A DNA stretch of 64,000 nt from Tahibacter soli (GCF_025717065.2 NZ_JAOVZO020000020.1:372001-436000); one strand, 5' to 3'. Shown: positions 46,911-57,031, counted from the stretch's first letter. The notes: a model not told the origin generated them from the sequence alone. Translations and numbers: made by a program.

Positions 46911-48209
46911 TCAGGCGACCGGCCGCATCACTTCGTTGAACGACAGGTTCTGCTCGGTGACCTTCGCGTTCGACGCGATCCACTCCGCGACCTGGTCTTC
47001 GATGACACGGCTCTGCAGCGCGCTCATCAACTGGGGATCGCGGTTGTACAGTTCAACCACCTGCTCCGGCTCCTCGTAGGTCGAGGCGATCGTGCTCAGC
47101 GTTTCGGCAACGCGGCGCGAATCGAGGCGCAGGTCGTTCTGGCGCGCGATCTCGCCGAGCAGCACGCCGGCGGCGACGCGGCGGCGGGCGATTTCGACGT
47201 AGGCTTCCGGCGCGATGTTGACGCTCTGGCCCTGCTGGCGGGCCTGCGCTTCGGCCTGACGCGCCAGCGCACCGGCTTCGCCGTCGACCATGCCGCGCGG
47301 CAGTTCGATGTCGGCGTAGGCGGCGACGAGCTTTTCGACGACTTCGTTCTTCAGACGCGCCAGCAGCGTGCCCTTGAGCTCGCGCTCGAGGTTCGCCTTG
47401 ACGTCGGCGCGGAACTTGTCGAGGCCGCCGTCGCCGATGCCGAAGCTCGCGTAGAAGGTTTCGTCGAGCGGCGGCAGTTCCGGCGCCTGCACGCGCACGA
47501 TCTTGAGCGCGACGTCGGCGGCCTGGCCGGCCAGCTTTTCGTTACGGAAATCGGCCGGGAACGTGACCTTGACCGTCTTCTCGTCGCCGGTCTTCATGCC
47601 GACGAGGTTGTCTTCGAGTTCCTTGAACAGCGCGCCCGACCCGATCACGGTGCCGACGCGGTCGACGCCTTCCTCGGGGAAGCGATAGCCGTCGGTCTGC
47701 GCGGAGTATTCGAACAGCGCCATGTCGCCGGCGGCCGCTTCGCGCTCGACCGGCTGCCAGGTGCGGCGCTGCTGGCGCAGCGTTTCGATCATGTGGTCGA
47801 CGTCGGCGTCGGCGACCGAGGCCGTCGCGCGCGTGACGTTCAGCGCCGAGACGTCGATCTTGCCGATGTCCGGCATCACTTCGAACGTCGCGGTGTATTC
47901 GATCTCGCCGTTGCTCGGCACGCCGGTCGTATCGACCGACGGCGCCATCGCCGGACGCAGCTTCTGGCTGTCGAGCGCGTCGGACAGCGTCGCGCGGATG
48001 ATCTCCGACAGCGCCTCGCCGCGAATCTGCGCGCCGAAGCGCTGCTCGATCACCTTGCTCGGCACCTTGCCCGGACGGAAGCCGTTCAGGCGGACGCTGC
48101 GGCCCATCTCGGCGATACGCGAACGCACCTGGGTGTCCAGCTGCTCGGCCGGAAACTTCACGGTGAGCTTGCGCTCGAGTTTGCTGACGTTTTCTACGGA
48201 AACTTGCAT
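46911..48209 (-). CDS. tig: trigger factor
   Basis: Ribosome-bound chaperone and prolyl isomerase, 432 residues. The ribosome-binding signature lies in GRSVRLNGFRPGKVPSKVIE; the FKBP-like domain (GDMALFEYSAQTDGYRF) and the helical C-terminal chaperone arms follow. ATG at 48209 gives MQVSVENVSKLERKL, the standard start. First gene of tig-clpP-clpX-lon. Confidence 0.96.
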   Translation of the reverse strand: MQVSVENVSKLERKLTVKFPAEQLDTQVRSRIAEMGRSVRLNGFRPGKVPSKVIEQRFGAQIRGEALSEIIRATLSDALDSQKLRPAMAPSVDTTGVPSNGEIEYTATFEVMPDIGKIDVSALNVTRATASVADADVDHMIETLRQQRRTWQPVEREAAAGDMALFEYSAQTDGYRFPEEGVDRVGTVIGSGALFKELEDNLVGMKTGDEKTVKVTFPADFRNEKLAGQAADVALKIVRVQAPELPPLDETFYASFGIGDGGLDKFRADVKANLERELKGTLLARLKNEVVEKLVAAYADIELPRGMVDGEAGALARQAEAQARQQGQSVNIAPEAYVEIARRRVAAGVLLGEIARQNDLRLDSRRVAETLSTIASTYEEPEQVVELYNRDPQLMSALQSRVIEDQVAEWIASNAKVTEQNLSFNEVMRPVA

Positions 48210-48277
48210 GCTTGCTCCTCGAACGGCGATAGACCACGCACCGGCCCTTACGGCGGCTACGCGGTCGAGAAATCGTC

Positions 48278-48362
<85 letters not shown>

Positions 48363-48434
48363 CCGTAACCATGATCCTACCGAACCCGGTTTCGTCTGCT
48401 TTGCGGAAGGCCACGTGAGGTGAGGATCGAAGAG

Positions 48435-48510
48435 TGGTGGGCCGTCAGGGACTCGAACCCCGAACCTACGGATTAAGAGTCCGCTGCTCTACCAATTGAG
48501 CTAACGGCCC
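48435..48510 (-). tRNA. tRNA-Lys (anticodon CTT)
   Basis: Acceptor GGGCCGT/ACGGCCC with encoded CCA; anticodon loop CTCTTAA in stem GCGGA/TCCGT; T-arm GGTTCGAGTCC. Confidence 0.97.
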
Positions 48511-48520
48511 ACACTGAAAC

Positions 48521-48598
48521 TGGGGTGGAAGACGGGATTCGAACCCGCGACCCTCGGAATCACAATCCGATGCTCTAACCGGCTGAGCTACATCCACC
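48521..48598 (-). tRNA. tRNA-His (anticodon GTG)
   Basis: Anticodon loop TTGTGAT. The extra 5' G (G-1) is encoded and faces the C discriminator base before CCA, as expected of bacterial tRNA-His. Confidence 0.97.
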
Positions 48599-48616
48599 AC
48601 AAACTAACGATCGCAT

Positions 48617-48693
48617 TGGCGCGCCCGACAGGACTCGAACCTGCAACCGTCGGCTTAGAAGGCCGATGCTCTATCCGGTTGAGCTACAGGCGC
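48617..48693 (-). tRNA. tRNA-Arg (anticodon TCT)
   Basis: Acceptor GCGCCTG with CGGGCGC (one wobble), encoded CCA; anticodon loop CTTCTAA in stem CGGCC/GCCG; T-arm GGTTCGAGTCC. Confidence 0.97.
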
Positions 48694-48711
48694 AGTCACT
48701 GGCTTGCACGC

Positions 48712-48788
48712 TGGTCGGGGTAGAGGGATTCGAACTCTCGACATCCAGCTCCCAAAGCTGGCGCTCTACCAGGCTGAGCTATACCCCG
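48712..48788 (-). tRNA. tRNA-Pro (anticodon TGG)
   Basis: Acceptor CGGGGTA/TACCCCG with ACCA; anticodon loop TTTGGGA in stem CCAGC/GCTGG; T-arm AGTTCGAATCC. Probably first gene of a unit with Arg(TCT), His, Lys and Leu. Confidence 0.97.
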
Positions 48789-48834
48789 CTCGTTTCGGAC
48801 CTCGACCACTCGCGGCATTCCCAAAGAACGGGGG

Positions 48835-48863
48835 ATGTTACGAGTGCGCTCGGGGATCGTCAA
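48835..48863 (-). promoter_or_regulatory. promoter of the tRNA-Pro-Arg-His-Lys-Leu unit
   Basis: TTGACG (48858-48863) and TAACAT (48835-48840) on the minus strand with 17 bases between, 47 bases before tRNA-Pro. Confidence 0.55.
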
Positions 48864-48982
48864 TCGGTGACCCGTCAATCCGACACGACACGCGGCAAAA
48901 CAGCAGCAGACCCAACGCGATGCTAAGACCGTAAATCTCGCCACAACATCGGATGATGCAAAAAGCATCTGCTTCAAAAAAA

Positions 48983-49059
48983 TGGCGCGCCCGGAAGGAT
49001 TCGAACCTCCGACCACCAAGTTCGTAGCCTGGTACTCTATCCAACTGAGCTACGGGCGC
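48983..49059 (-). tRNA. tRNA-Arg (anticodon ACG)
   Basis: Acceptor GCGCCCG/CGGGCGC with encoded CCA; anticodon loop CTACGAA in stem CCAGG/CTTGG; the A34 is expected to be converted to inosine. Directly after the CCA comes a T7 run, so it is probably transcribed alone. Confidence 0.97.
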
Positions 49060-49143
49060 GCACTGAACCTTGCTTCCTTGCCGCAACGATGCATCCGTTC
49101 TCGCATCGTCCGCCGTGGCGTTGCCGCCGCGACGAGAAGCGGA

Positions 49144-49172
49144 ATTATTCGGATTTGGACCGGGGTCGTCAA
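49144..49172 (-). promoter_or_regulatory. promoter of tRNA-Arg(ACG)
   Basis: TTGACG (49167-49172) and AATAAT (49144-49149) on the minus strand with 17 bases between, 85 bases before the tRNA. Confidence 0.55.
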
Positions 49173-49275
49173 TACGTTTGGGACGGTTTCGTGAAATTTT
49201 TTTGTCAGACGCGGTCGACGCGGGCCGCCGACCGGCCACCGGCCGCTTCTTGTTTACAGGTTCACAAGTGAATTC

Positions 49276-49752
49276 TCACCGCCGCCCGGCCCGCTCCGCT
49301 TCGACCAGCGCCGCGAGTTTGCCGAGCGACATGCGCCAGCCCGCGTCGTTGTCGGCCGGCGAAACGCCGGGCGGCAGCCCGCGATGCTCGGCGTGCAGGT
49401 CGGTGCCGCCGCCGCGCGCGTCGGCGAGCGCGTAGACCACCGTCATCTCGCCGCGCATCGCCGGATCGTCCGTTTCGAATTCGAGCGTCTGGACGACGCG
49501 CTCGCCCGGCACGAGCGCGACGAAACGGCCGTGAAAGGTGTCGGTGTTCGCCTGCGTCTTGCCAGCGGCGTCAGCCGCGTCGTACGTCAGCGAGATGCAA
49601 ATCACACCACCTTCGCGCGCGTCGAACGCGTGCACGGTGCTGGTCATGCCGTCGGGAACCATCCAGATCGCGACGGCGCGCGCGTCGACGAGCGCGCGAT
49701 ACACCGCCGTGCGGGGCGCGTCGACGTGCTGCGTGAGGCGGGTCGTGCGCAT
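49276..49752 (-). CDS. SRPBCC/AHSA1-domain protein
   Basis: A 158-residue START-like protein of the AHSA1/activator of Hsp90 group. Segments [29 protein letters not shown] and [20 protein letters not shown] are typical. Such proteins bind hydrophobic ligands; function is unknown. Divergent from the SMR exporter gene with 87 bases between. No partner such as an ArsR-type repressor is present. Confidence 0.83.
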   Translation of the reverse strand: MRTTRLTQHVDAPRTAVYRALVDARAVAIWMVPDGMTSTVHAFDAREGGVICISLTYDAADAAGKTQANTDTFHGRFVALVPGERVVQTLEFETDDPAMRGEMTVVYALADARGGGTDLHAEHRGLPPGVSPADNDAGWRMSLGKLAALVEAERAGRR

Positions 49753-49839
49753 CGCCGCACGTTACCACGCGATGCGCGATGCAACGAACGCAAATCTACA
49801 ATCGCGTCGTCGGCGGTTGCGCCGTGCGTGGAGACGACG

Positions 49840-50172
49840 ATGAAGGCCTGGCTGTTTCTCGCGGTATCGATCGTCGCCGAAGTCGTCGGCACCGCGGCGC
49901 TCAAATCGAGCGAAGGATTCACTCGGCTGGCGCCCTCGGCGATCGTCATTGCCTGCTACGGCGTCGCGTTCTACTTCCTGTCGCTGACGCTGCGCTGGAT
50001 ACCGGTCGGCGTCGCCTATGCCGTGTGGTCCGGTGCCGGCATCGTGCTGATCGCGACGATCGGCTGGCTCTTTCTCGGACAGCGGCTCGATGCCGCGGCA
50101 ATCGCCGGCATGGCGCTGATCGTGGCCGGCGTACTGGTGATCAACGTGTTTTCAAAAGCCGCGGGGCATTGA
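49840..50172 (+). CDS. SMR family multidrug/guanidinium exporter
   Basis: A 110-residue four-helix inner-membrane protein. The essential membrane glutamate lies in [10 protein letters not shown] (residue 14), and [12 protein letters not shown] matches EmrE-type quaternary-ammonium exporters. The Gdx (SugE) subtype, which exports guanidinium, cannot be excluded. No guanidine riboswitch was recognised in the 87-bp leader. Confidence 0.88.
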   Translation: MKAWLFLAVSIVAEVVGTAALKSSEGFTRLAPSAIVIACYGVAFYFLSLTLRWIPVGVAYAVWSGAGIVLIATIGWLFLGQRLDAAAIAGMALIVAGVLVINVFSKAAGH

Positions 50173-50260
50173 AATCGCCGGCTTCGGGCGCCACGCAACG
50201 GCATTGCGATCGCGAGCCGCGGTCGCTGCATTCTTTCCACAACCACCGTCAGGAACTCTC

Positions 50261-50770
50261 GTGACCGTATCCCTCTATACCGCCAGCGTCCCCGTGTTCG
50301 ACCAGATGCTCGGCAGCCTCGGCGACCTGCTCGGCAAATCGCAGGCCCATGCCGCCGAGAAGAAAATCGAACCGGCGGCGTTACTGCAGGCACGACTGTT
50401 TCCGGACATGTTCGCGCTGACGCGCCAGGTGCAGATCGCCTGCGATTTCGCGCGCGGCGTCTCGGCACGCCTGGCCGGCGTCGACGTACCGAAGACCGAA
50501 GACAAGGAAACGTCGTTCGAAGAACTGCAGGCGCTGATCGCCCAGACCCGCGCGTTCATCGGCAGTCTTGCGCCGGCGCAGTTCGAAGGCGGCGAAGCCC
50601 GCGAGATCGTTACCCGCCCCGGCACGCCGAAGGAGAAGCGCTTCACCGGCAGCGCCTACCTGCTCACCTACGGGCTGCCGCAGTTCTTCTTTCACGTTAC
50701 GACGGCGTATGCGTTGCTGCGCCACAACGGTGTGGAAATTGGGAAGAAGGATTACATGGGGTTGAAGTAG
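50261..50770 (+). CDS. DUF1993 family protein
   Basis: A 169-residue soluble protein of the DUF1993 family, common in Xanthomonadales and related to DinB-like helical bundles; function unknown. SLYTASVPVFDQMLGSLGDLL at the start (in two parts) and YLLTYGLPQFFFHVTTAYALLR near the end (again split) are typical. The start is GTG at 50261 with AGGA seven bases upstream. Confidence 0.82.
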   Translation: MTVSLYTASVPVFDQMLGSLGDLLGKSQAHAAEKKIEPAALLQARLFPDMFALTRQVQIACDFARGVSARLAGVDVPKTEDKETSFEELQALIAQTRAFIGSLAPAQFEGGEAREIVTRPGTPKEKRFTGSAYLLTYGLPQFFFHVTTAYALLRHNGVEIGKKDYMGLK

Positions 50771-50895
50771 GCGGTATCGGATCGCTCGAAAAGCCGGAGC
50801 GTCGAGGATCCGCTTCGCTTCCGAAAGGACAACGAGGATTGACGCGTTTGAAAGCCGCGGTCCGGTCGCTCGACGCAACCTGAAACTCCGGGATT

Positions 50896-51014
50896 GTGAA
50901 GCCCATCCCTGGGCTTCACCCGGCGTGCGGAGCACGCCGGGCCGGCCATTCGGCCGTCCGGATTCGTTCCCGACGAATCCGTCGAACCGTTCGTTCGTGC
51001 CGAACGAACGGTTC
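50896..51014. repeat. array of five consecutive hairpins
   Basis: Five inverted repeats follow one another almost without spacers: 50896-50905/50910-50919 (10 bp, loop 4); 50919-50928/50932-50941 (10 bp, loop 3); 50943-50947/50952-50956 (5 bp); 50960-50967/50973-50980 (8 bp, loop 5); 50984-50997/51001-51014 (14 bp, loop 3). All arms pair perfectly. No T-run follows any of them, so they are not simple terminators. Confidence 0.85.
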
Positions 51015-51049
51015 TCCACCCTCTCTGCGCCACTGCTGCAGCCGAAAAC

Positions 51050-51076
51050 AAAAAAGGACCCGACGGGTCCTTTTTT
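51050..51076 (-). terminator. bidirectional terminator of tRNA-Ser(GCT)
   Basis: GGACCC (51056-51061) pairs with GGGTCC (51065-51070), flanked by A6 and T6, giving a terminator on both strands 13 bases past the tRNA. It is nested in a larger 14-bp perfect inverted repeat (51030-51043 with 51078-51091) whose right arm includes the tRNA CCA end. Confidence 0.87.
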
Positions 51077-51088
51077 GGGCTGCAGCAG

Positions 51089-51181
51089 TGGCGGAGAGAG
51101 AGGGATTCGAACCCTCGATAGAGCTTTTGACCCTATACTCCCTTAGCAGGGGAGCCCCTTCGGCCTCTCGGGCATCTCTCC
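51089..51181 (-). tRNA. tRNA-Ser (anticodon GCT)
   Basis: Class II tRNA: acceptor GGAGAGA/TCTCTCC with encoded CCA; anticodon loop CTGCTAA in stem CTCCC/GGGAG; long variable arm; T-arm GGTTCGAATCC. The csrA-tRNA-Ser neighbourhood is widespread in gammaproteobacteria. Confidence 0.97.
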
Positions 51182-51242
51182 GGGTATCTGGCTTGCGCGG
51201 CCGTCGCGCGTTGAAGCGGGGGCGGCGTCGGCAAGGCGCGGA

Positions 51243-51271
51243 AGAATAGCGGCTCGCCGACGATCGGTAAA
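51243..51271 (-). promoter_or_regulatory. promoter of tRNA-Ser(GCT)
   Basis: TTTACC (51266-51271) and TATTCT (51243-51248) on the minus strand with 17 bases between, 62 bases before the tRNA and just past the csrA stop. Confidence 0.55.
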
Positions 51272-51278
51272 GCCCGAA

Positions 51279-51479
51279 TCAGGATTCCGTGCCCGACGAA
51301 CCGGCGCCGGGTTCCTGCTCGCGCTTGATGCGCTGGTAGATTTCTTCGCGATGGACTGCCACATCTTTCGGCGCGTTGATGCCGATACGCACTTGGTTGC
51401 CCTTTACGCCAAGTACGGTGACCGTTACTTCGTCTCCGATCATCAGGGTCTCTCCGACCCGGCGAGTCAGAATCAGCAT
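51279..51479 (-). CDS. csrA: carbon storage regulator CsrA
   Basis: RNA-binding regulator (66 residues) that binds GGA motifs in leaders and represses or stabilises mRNAs for storage, motility and biofilm functions. [18 protein letters not shown] and [19 protein letters not shown] are nearly invariant; L4 and R44 positions for RNA contact are retained. A strong AAAGGAG site precedes the ATG. Between alaS and tRNA-Ser, the usual place. Confidence 0.97.
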   Translation of the reverse strand: MLILTRRVGETLMIGDEVTVTVLGVKGNQVRIGINAPKDVAVHREEIYQRIKREQEPGAGSSGTES

Positions 51480-51676
51480 CTTCTTCTCCTTTCGCCTCTG
51501 TCCCGGCCTACATCCTGGCAGCCGCTTCAGCGGATGCTAACTTTCGGACCTTCGGACAGCTTCGCACGGCTGGTCTCGCGGCCCTCCCCTGTTTTCTTTT
51601 TTGTATCGTGCAATCGCGTCGCACGACATCATGTCCACCGGTGTAATCGCAGGTGTCGGGTCGACATGAGCACCCG

Positions 51677-51705
51677 ATACTAACGGAGCACTCCGGGTCA
51701 CGCAA
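51677..51705 (-). promoter_or_regulatory. possible csrA promoter
   Basis: TTGCGT (51700-51705) and TAGTAT (51677-51682) on the minus strand with 17 bases between. It has the same -35 hexamer as the hupB promoter. Confidence 0.4.
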
Positions 51706-51734
51706 TTGAAGCCGCGCATGACTTTCGGCAGGGC

Positions 51735-51933
51735 GAAGCCCCTGTCCGCGGGCTTCCGTACCGATAAGTACGGAACGATTCGGCACCGCATCCGAAATCG
51801 CGCCGAAAAGTATCGAAATCGTCATGTTCCGGCAGACAGCTCGCGACGCGCTCGTCCCGCGAACGTCCGCCGCCATCGAAAGACGCGCCCGGGACGAGCG
51901 ACCGGACGCGCAGCCGCGACGCATCGCGGCTGC
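51735..51933. repeat. hairpin group downstream of alaS
   Basis: Four perfect inverted repeats: 51735-51741/51750-51756 (7 bp); 51754-51761/51768-51775 (8 bp); 51850-51859/51890-51899 (10 bp, long loop); 51910-51919/51924-51933 (10 bp, loop 4). The first shares the arms GAAGCCC/GGGCTTC with the first hairpin of the 50896 array. The last may serve alaS mRNA 3' processing; there is no T-run. Confidence 0.7.
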
Positions 51934-51945
51934 GATGTCCACCGG

Positions 51946-54579
51946 TCAATGCAGCTGCTGCTCGACCCAGCCGCGCACGCCCGCGAGAATGCGCGGGAAC
52001 TCCGGCGTGTCTTCGCCGCCGCCCTGCGCCATGTCCGGACGTCCGCCGCCCTTGCCGCCGATCTGCCTGGCGATGTAGCCGACGAGGTCTCCAGCTTTCA
52101 CCTTGCCCTGCGCCGCGCCCTGTACGCCGGCGACGAGCGCGATCTTGCCCTCGGCGCCCGATGCGAGCAGGACGATGCAGTCGGCGAGCTTCGCCTTGAT
52201 CTGGTCCACGCCTTCGCGCAGTCCCTTCGCGTCGAGTCCGTCGATGCGCGCGGCGACGAGCTTGACGCCGCCGACATCGTCGGCCGTGCCGGCCAGCTCC
52301 GCCGTCGCGGCGCCGGCCGCCTTCGCCTTGTACGACTCGAGTTCGCGTTCGAGCTTTTTGTACTTGTCGAACAGTTGACGCAGCTTGTCGGTCACTTCGC
52401 CGCCGCTCGCCGACAACAGGCCGGCCACTTCGCCCAGCCGCTGCTCTTCGTCGCGCACGAACGCGAGCGCACCGGCGCCGGTCGTCGCTTCGATACGGCG
52501 GATGCCGGCGGCGACGCCGCCTTCGGACAGAATCTTGAACAGGCCGATGTCGCCCGTGCGCGACACGTGCGTGCCGCCGCACAGTTCGGTCGAGAACTCG
52601 CCGAACTTCAGAACGCGCACGTGCTCGCCGTATTTCTCGCCGAACAGCGCCATCGCGCCGAAGTCGATCGCGTCCTTGTACGCCATGTTGCGCACGTCGG
52701 CCGCGGCGTTGCGACGAACCTCGGCATTGACCATGTCCTCGATCGTGCGCAATTCGTCCGCCGTCATCGGCTGGAAATGCGAGAAGTCGAAGCGCAGGCG
52801 GTCGGGCGCGACGAGCGAGCCCTTCTGCGTGACGTGCTCGCCGAGCACCTTGCGCAGCGCCGCGTGCAAGAGGTGCGTCGCCGAGTGATTGAGCACGGTC
52901 GCCTGACGGCGCGCCGCGTCGACCGCGCCCTGCATCGTCGCGCCGACGCGCAGCGTCGGGCCGTTCCAGCGCCCCACGTGCGAATGGAACGCGCCCGCGA
53001 GCTTGATCGTGTCGCGCACCGTGAACGTGCCGCCGTTCGCGCGCAGCACGCCGGTATCGCCGACCTGGCCGCCGGACTCGGCGTAGAATGGCGTGCGATC
53101 GAAAATCAGGCCCGCCTCCTCGCCGTCGCCGAGTTCGTCGACGAGGCGCGATCCGCGCACGATGCCGACGAGCTTGAGATCGTCCGCCACGAGCGAGTCG
53201 TAGCCGAGAAAAGCGGTCGCCGGCAGCTGCTGGATCGCCTCGGCCGACAGCATCGCCTTCGTTTCGAACTGGCTCGCGCCGCGCGCGTCTTCCTGCTGCT
53301 TGCGCATCGCGCGGTCGTAGCCGTCCATGTCGACGGTGAGGCCGCGTTCGCGGGCGATGTCGGCGGTGAGGTCGACCGGGAAGCCGTACGTGTCGTACAG
53401 GCGGAACGCGTCGGCACCGGGAATCGTCGCCGTGCTCTTCGCCGCCACTTCCTCGAACAGCTTCATGCCCTTGCCGAGCGTTTCGCCGAAGCGCTCTTCT
53501 TCGGTCGCGAGCGCGCGCTCGACGAGCTCGCGCTTGGCGACGAGCTCGGGATACGCATCGCCCATCACGGCGATCAGCGCGGCGACCATCTTGTGGAAGA
53601 ACGCGCCGCGCACGCCGAGGATGTAGCCGTGGCGCAGCGCGCGCCGAATGATGCGGCGCAGGACGTAGCCGCGGCCTTCGTTCGACGGCAGCACGCCGTC
53701 GACGACGAGGAAGCTGCACGCCCGGATATGGTCGGCGATCACGCGCAGCGACTTGTTTTCGAGGTCGCTCGTGTTCGTCAGCGCGCCGGCCGCGCGAATC
53801 AGGTGCTGGAACAGGTCGATCTCGTAGTTCGAATGCACGTGCTGCAGCACGGCCGAGACGCGCTCAAGGCCCATGCCCGTGTCGACGCACGGCGCGGGCA
53901 GCGGCGTCAGCGTGCCGTCGGCCGCGCGGTCGAACTGCATGAATACATTGTTCCAGATTTCAATAAAGCGATCGCCGTCTTCGTCCGGCGATCCCGGCGG
54001 GCCGCCCGGAATGTGCGCGCCGTGGTCGTAGAAGATTTCCGTACAGGGACCGCACGGGCCGGTGTCGGCCATCTGCCAGAAATTGTCCGACGCGTACGGC
54101 GCGCCCTTGTTGTCGCCGATGCGGATGATGCGGTCGGCCGGCAACCCCACCTCGCGATGCCAGATGTCGAACGCTTCGTCGTCGGTGTGGTAGATCGTGA
54201 CGAGCAGGCGGTCCTTCGGCAGTCCCCACACGCCGGTCAGCAGTTCCCACGCGTAGGTGATCGCGTCGCGCTTGAAATAGTCGCCGAAGCTGAAATTGCC
54301 GAGCATCTCGAAGAACGTGTGGTGGCGCGCGGTGTAGCCCACCTGGTCGAGATCGTTGTGCTTGCCGCCCGCGCGCACGCAGCGCTGCGACGACACGGCG
54401 CGCGTGTAGCTGCGCTTCTCCGAGCCGAGAAACACGTCCTTGAACTGGACCATGCCGGCGTTGGTGAACAAGAGCGTCGGGTCGTTGCCCGGCACGAGCG
54501 AGCTCGAAGGCACGATTTCGTGGCCCTTGCTCTTGAAGAAGTCCAGAAAACTCTGGCGGATTTCGGCGCTGGTCTTCAT
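51946..54579 (-). CDS. alaS: alanyl-tRNA synthetase
   Basis: Charges tRNA-Ala; 877 residues, the family length. It begins [20 protein letters not shown]; the class II core ([28 protein letters not shown], here read in two parts), the editing-domain zinc ligands HSATHLLH and [13 protein letters not shown], and the C-Ala domain ([15 protein letters not shown]) are present. Order recX-alaS-csrA is conserved. Confidence 0.97.
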   Translation of the reverse strand: MKTSAEIRQSFLDFFKSKGHEIVPSSSLVPGNDPTLLFTNAGMVQFKDVFLGSEKRSYTRAVSSQRCVRAGGKHNDLDQVGYTARHHTFFEMLGNFSFGDYFKRDAITYAWELLTGVWGLPKDRLLVTIYHTDDEAFDIWHREVGLPADRIIRIGDNKGAPYASDNFWQMADTGPCGPCTEIFYDHGAHIPGGPPGSPDEDGDRFIEIWNNVFMQFDRAADGTLTPLPAPCVDTGMGLERVSAVLQHVHSNYEIDLFQHLIRAAGALTNTSDLENKSLRVIADHIRACSFLVVDGVLPSNEGRGYVLRRIIRRALRHGYILGVRGAFFHKMVAALIAVMGDAYPELVAKRELVERALATEEERFGETLGKGMKLFEEVAAKSTATIPGADAFRLYDTYGFPVDLTADIARERGLTVDMDGYDRAMRKQQEDARGASQFETKAMLSAEAIQQLPATAFLGYDSLVADDLKLVGIVRGSRLVDELGDGEEAGLIFDRTPFYAESGGQVGDTGVLRANGGTFTVRDTIKLAGAFHSHVGRWNGPTLRVGATMQGAVDAARRQATVLNHSATHLLHAALRKVLGEHVTQKGSLVAPDRLRFDFSHFQPMTADELRTIEDMVNAEVRRNAAADVRNMAYKDAIDFGAMALFGEKYGEHVRVLKFGEFSTELCGGTHVSRTGDIGLFKILSEGGVAAGIRRIEATTGAGALAFVRDEEQRLGEVAGLLSASGGEVTDKLRQLFDKYKKLERELESYKAKAAGAATAELAGTADDVGGVKLVAARIDGLDAKGLREGVDQIKAKLADCIVLLASGAEGKIALVAGVQGAAQGKVKAGDLVGYIARQIGGKGGGRPDMAQGGGEDTPEFPRILAGVRGWVEQQLH

Positions 54580-54653
54580 AAGTCGTCACATCGGTGCGAA
54601 AACGGCGGACACGCCGACGCGACGACGAACTGCGGCCGATCCGATCGGAAAGC

Positions 54654-55160
54654 TCAATCGAAATCGTCGGCGGAGTCGTCCACGTCTGCGGCGTGGGTAA
54701 TGGCTCTTACTGTGGCGGCATCAAAGCCGCGGCGCAAGAGGAAGGCGGCTCTGCGCGCCGTTTCCTGGCGGTCGGCCGCGGGTTTGGCGCCGTAGCGGCG
54801 CTGGTATTGGCGGCGCGCGGAACCGGTCCAGTCGGCATCGACCTCGTCGAGCGCGGCGCGGCAGGCGTCGTCGTCGAGGCCGTGCGTGCGCAGTTCGGCA
54901 AGGATGCGCCGGGGTCCGTGCCCCTGCATGTAGCGCGTCCGCGCGAGGCTGCCGGCGAAGCGCTCGTCGTTCTGGAACGACAGTTCCTGCAGCCGGTCGA
55001 GCGCCGCGCCGGTTTCGTCCGACTCGTAGCCCTGCCGGTCGAGCTTGCGCTTCAGTTCCTTCGCCGACTGCTCGCGGCGCGCGAGCAGGCCCAGCGCCTT
55101 GTTGAAGGCGCTGGGCTGCGGTTTTTTCGGTGAGTCGTCGTCGTCGGAACGGCGTCGCAT
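54654..55160 (-). CDS. recX: RecA regulatory protein RecX
   Basis: A 168-residue modulator that caps or disassembles RecA filaments. Helical repeats with AFNKALGLLARREQSAKELKRKL (read in two parts), LDRLQELSFQNDERFA and YMQGHGPRRILAELRTHG are typical. An acidic start and end (DDDDSP, DDSADDFD) are present. 17 bases downstream of recA, probably read by run-through. Confidence 0.94.
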   Translation of the reverse strand: MRRRSDDDDSPKKPQPSAFNKALGLLARREQSAKELKRKLDRQGYESDETGAALDRLQELSFQNDERFAGSLARTRYMQGHGPRRILAELRTHGLDDDACRAALDEVDADWTGSARRQYQRRYGAKPAADRQETARRAAFLLRRGFDAATVRAITHAADVDDSADDFD

Positions 55161-55177
55161 GGCCGTGTCCTACGCGA

Positions 55178-56218
<1,041 letters not shown>

Positions 56219-56372
56219 TGTTGCATCCTCGTCTGTGTGCATAGCGCCGCGAAGTATCGCGTCCGCGATTCTCACGGATCGAGACGGATCGGCGGGAATC
56301 GGCGGAGTTCGCCGCGGGAACGAAACGAATTATTTCATAGCGGCCCTGGCGCCGCATGGGCGAATCGCCGCG

Positions 56373-56894
56373 TCAAACGCTCAGAATCTTCTGAATGCCG
56401 ACGAGCGCGGCGGCAACGGTCTGGCGCCGCACCGCCTCGCGGTCGCCGTCAAAATGGAACATTTGCGCATGCGCGTAGCCGCCGCGCCGCTTCCAGCCTA
56501 TCCACACGGTGCCGACCGGCTTGCCCGGCGTCGCTCCGCCGGGTCCGGCGATGCCGGTGACGGCGACCGCAACCGACGCACCATAGCGCGCCAGCGCGCC
56601 GGACACCATCTCGACGACGGTCTCCTGGCTCACCGCACCGGTGCGTTCGAGCGTATGCGGGTTGACGCCGAGCAGCGCCTCCTTCGCCTCGTAGCTGTAG
56701 GCGACGAGACCCGCCTCGAACCATGCCGAGCTGCCCGGAATGTCGGTCAGCACCTTGGCGATCCAGCCGCCGGTGCACGATTCGGCGGTCACCATCATCT
56801 GGCCGCGCTGCTGCAAGGTCTGCGCGACGATTTCGCCGAGACGCACGAGTTCCGCGTCGTCCGGCGCCAGGGGATTGTGCATTGCGTGTTCCAT
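56373..56894 (-). CDS. pncC: nicotinamide-nucleotide amidase (CinA C-terminal type)
   Basis: Stand-alone CinA C-terminal domain of 173 residues, hydrolysing nicotinamide mononucleotide to nicotinate mononucleotide. MVTAESCTGGWIAKVLTDIPGSS (split), YSYEAKEALLGV and VAVTGIAGPGGATPGKPVGTV (split) are the family signatures. Upstream of recA as in Pseudomonas and Xanthomonas. Confidence 0.93.
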   Translation of the reverse strand: MEHAMHNPLAPDDAELVRLGEIVAQTLQQRGQMMVTAESCTGGWIAKVLTDIPGSSAWFEAGLVAYSYEAKEALLGVNPHTLERTGAVSQETVVEMVSGALARYGASVAVAVTGIAGPGGATPGKPVGTVWIGWKRRGGYAHAQMFHFDGDREAVRRQTVAAALVGIQKILSV

Positions 56895-57031
56895 CGAACT
56901 CCCTTTCTAGCACGATATCGCGCAACAGTCTGCCGGCGGACATCGGCGCCGCCGCCGGAAAACCAAGAGGCTTGCGACCTTCGTCGCGGACGTGTTGACT
57001 GCACGCAGGTCCGATCGCGGAGACGTTCGAT

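Larger units (their letters stand above)
50771..51088. other. 318-bp gap between DUF1993 gene and tRNA-Ser(GCT), rich in hairpins
   Basis: No gene is supported here. The first 125 bases (50771-50895) look like part of a dispersed intergenic repeat (GGATCCGCTTCGCTTCCGAA near 50807) and lead into the hairpin array at 50896-51014 and the terminator at 51050-51076. The long minus frame across it is antisense to DUF1993 and has no protein-like features. Confidence 0.6.
51480..51945. other. 466-bp csrA-alaS gap: csrA leader and hairpins
   Basis: Contains a likely csrA promoter at 51677-51705, giving a leader of about 190 bases with several GGA triplets, a T-rich patch near 51590-51603 on the plus strand, and a second group of hairpins at 51735-51933. 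No gene is supported. Confidence 0.55.

Noticed and set aside
50896..51014. CRISPR array
   Set aside because: The hairpins differ in sequence and there is no repeated unit with regular spacers; no cas genes are in the window.
50381..51019. A 212-codon minus-strand frame across DUF1993 and the hairpin array
   Set aside because: It is antisense to DUF1993 and its N-terminal half is the translation of inverted repeats; no ribosome site or recognisable domain.
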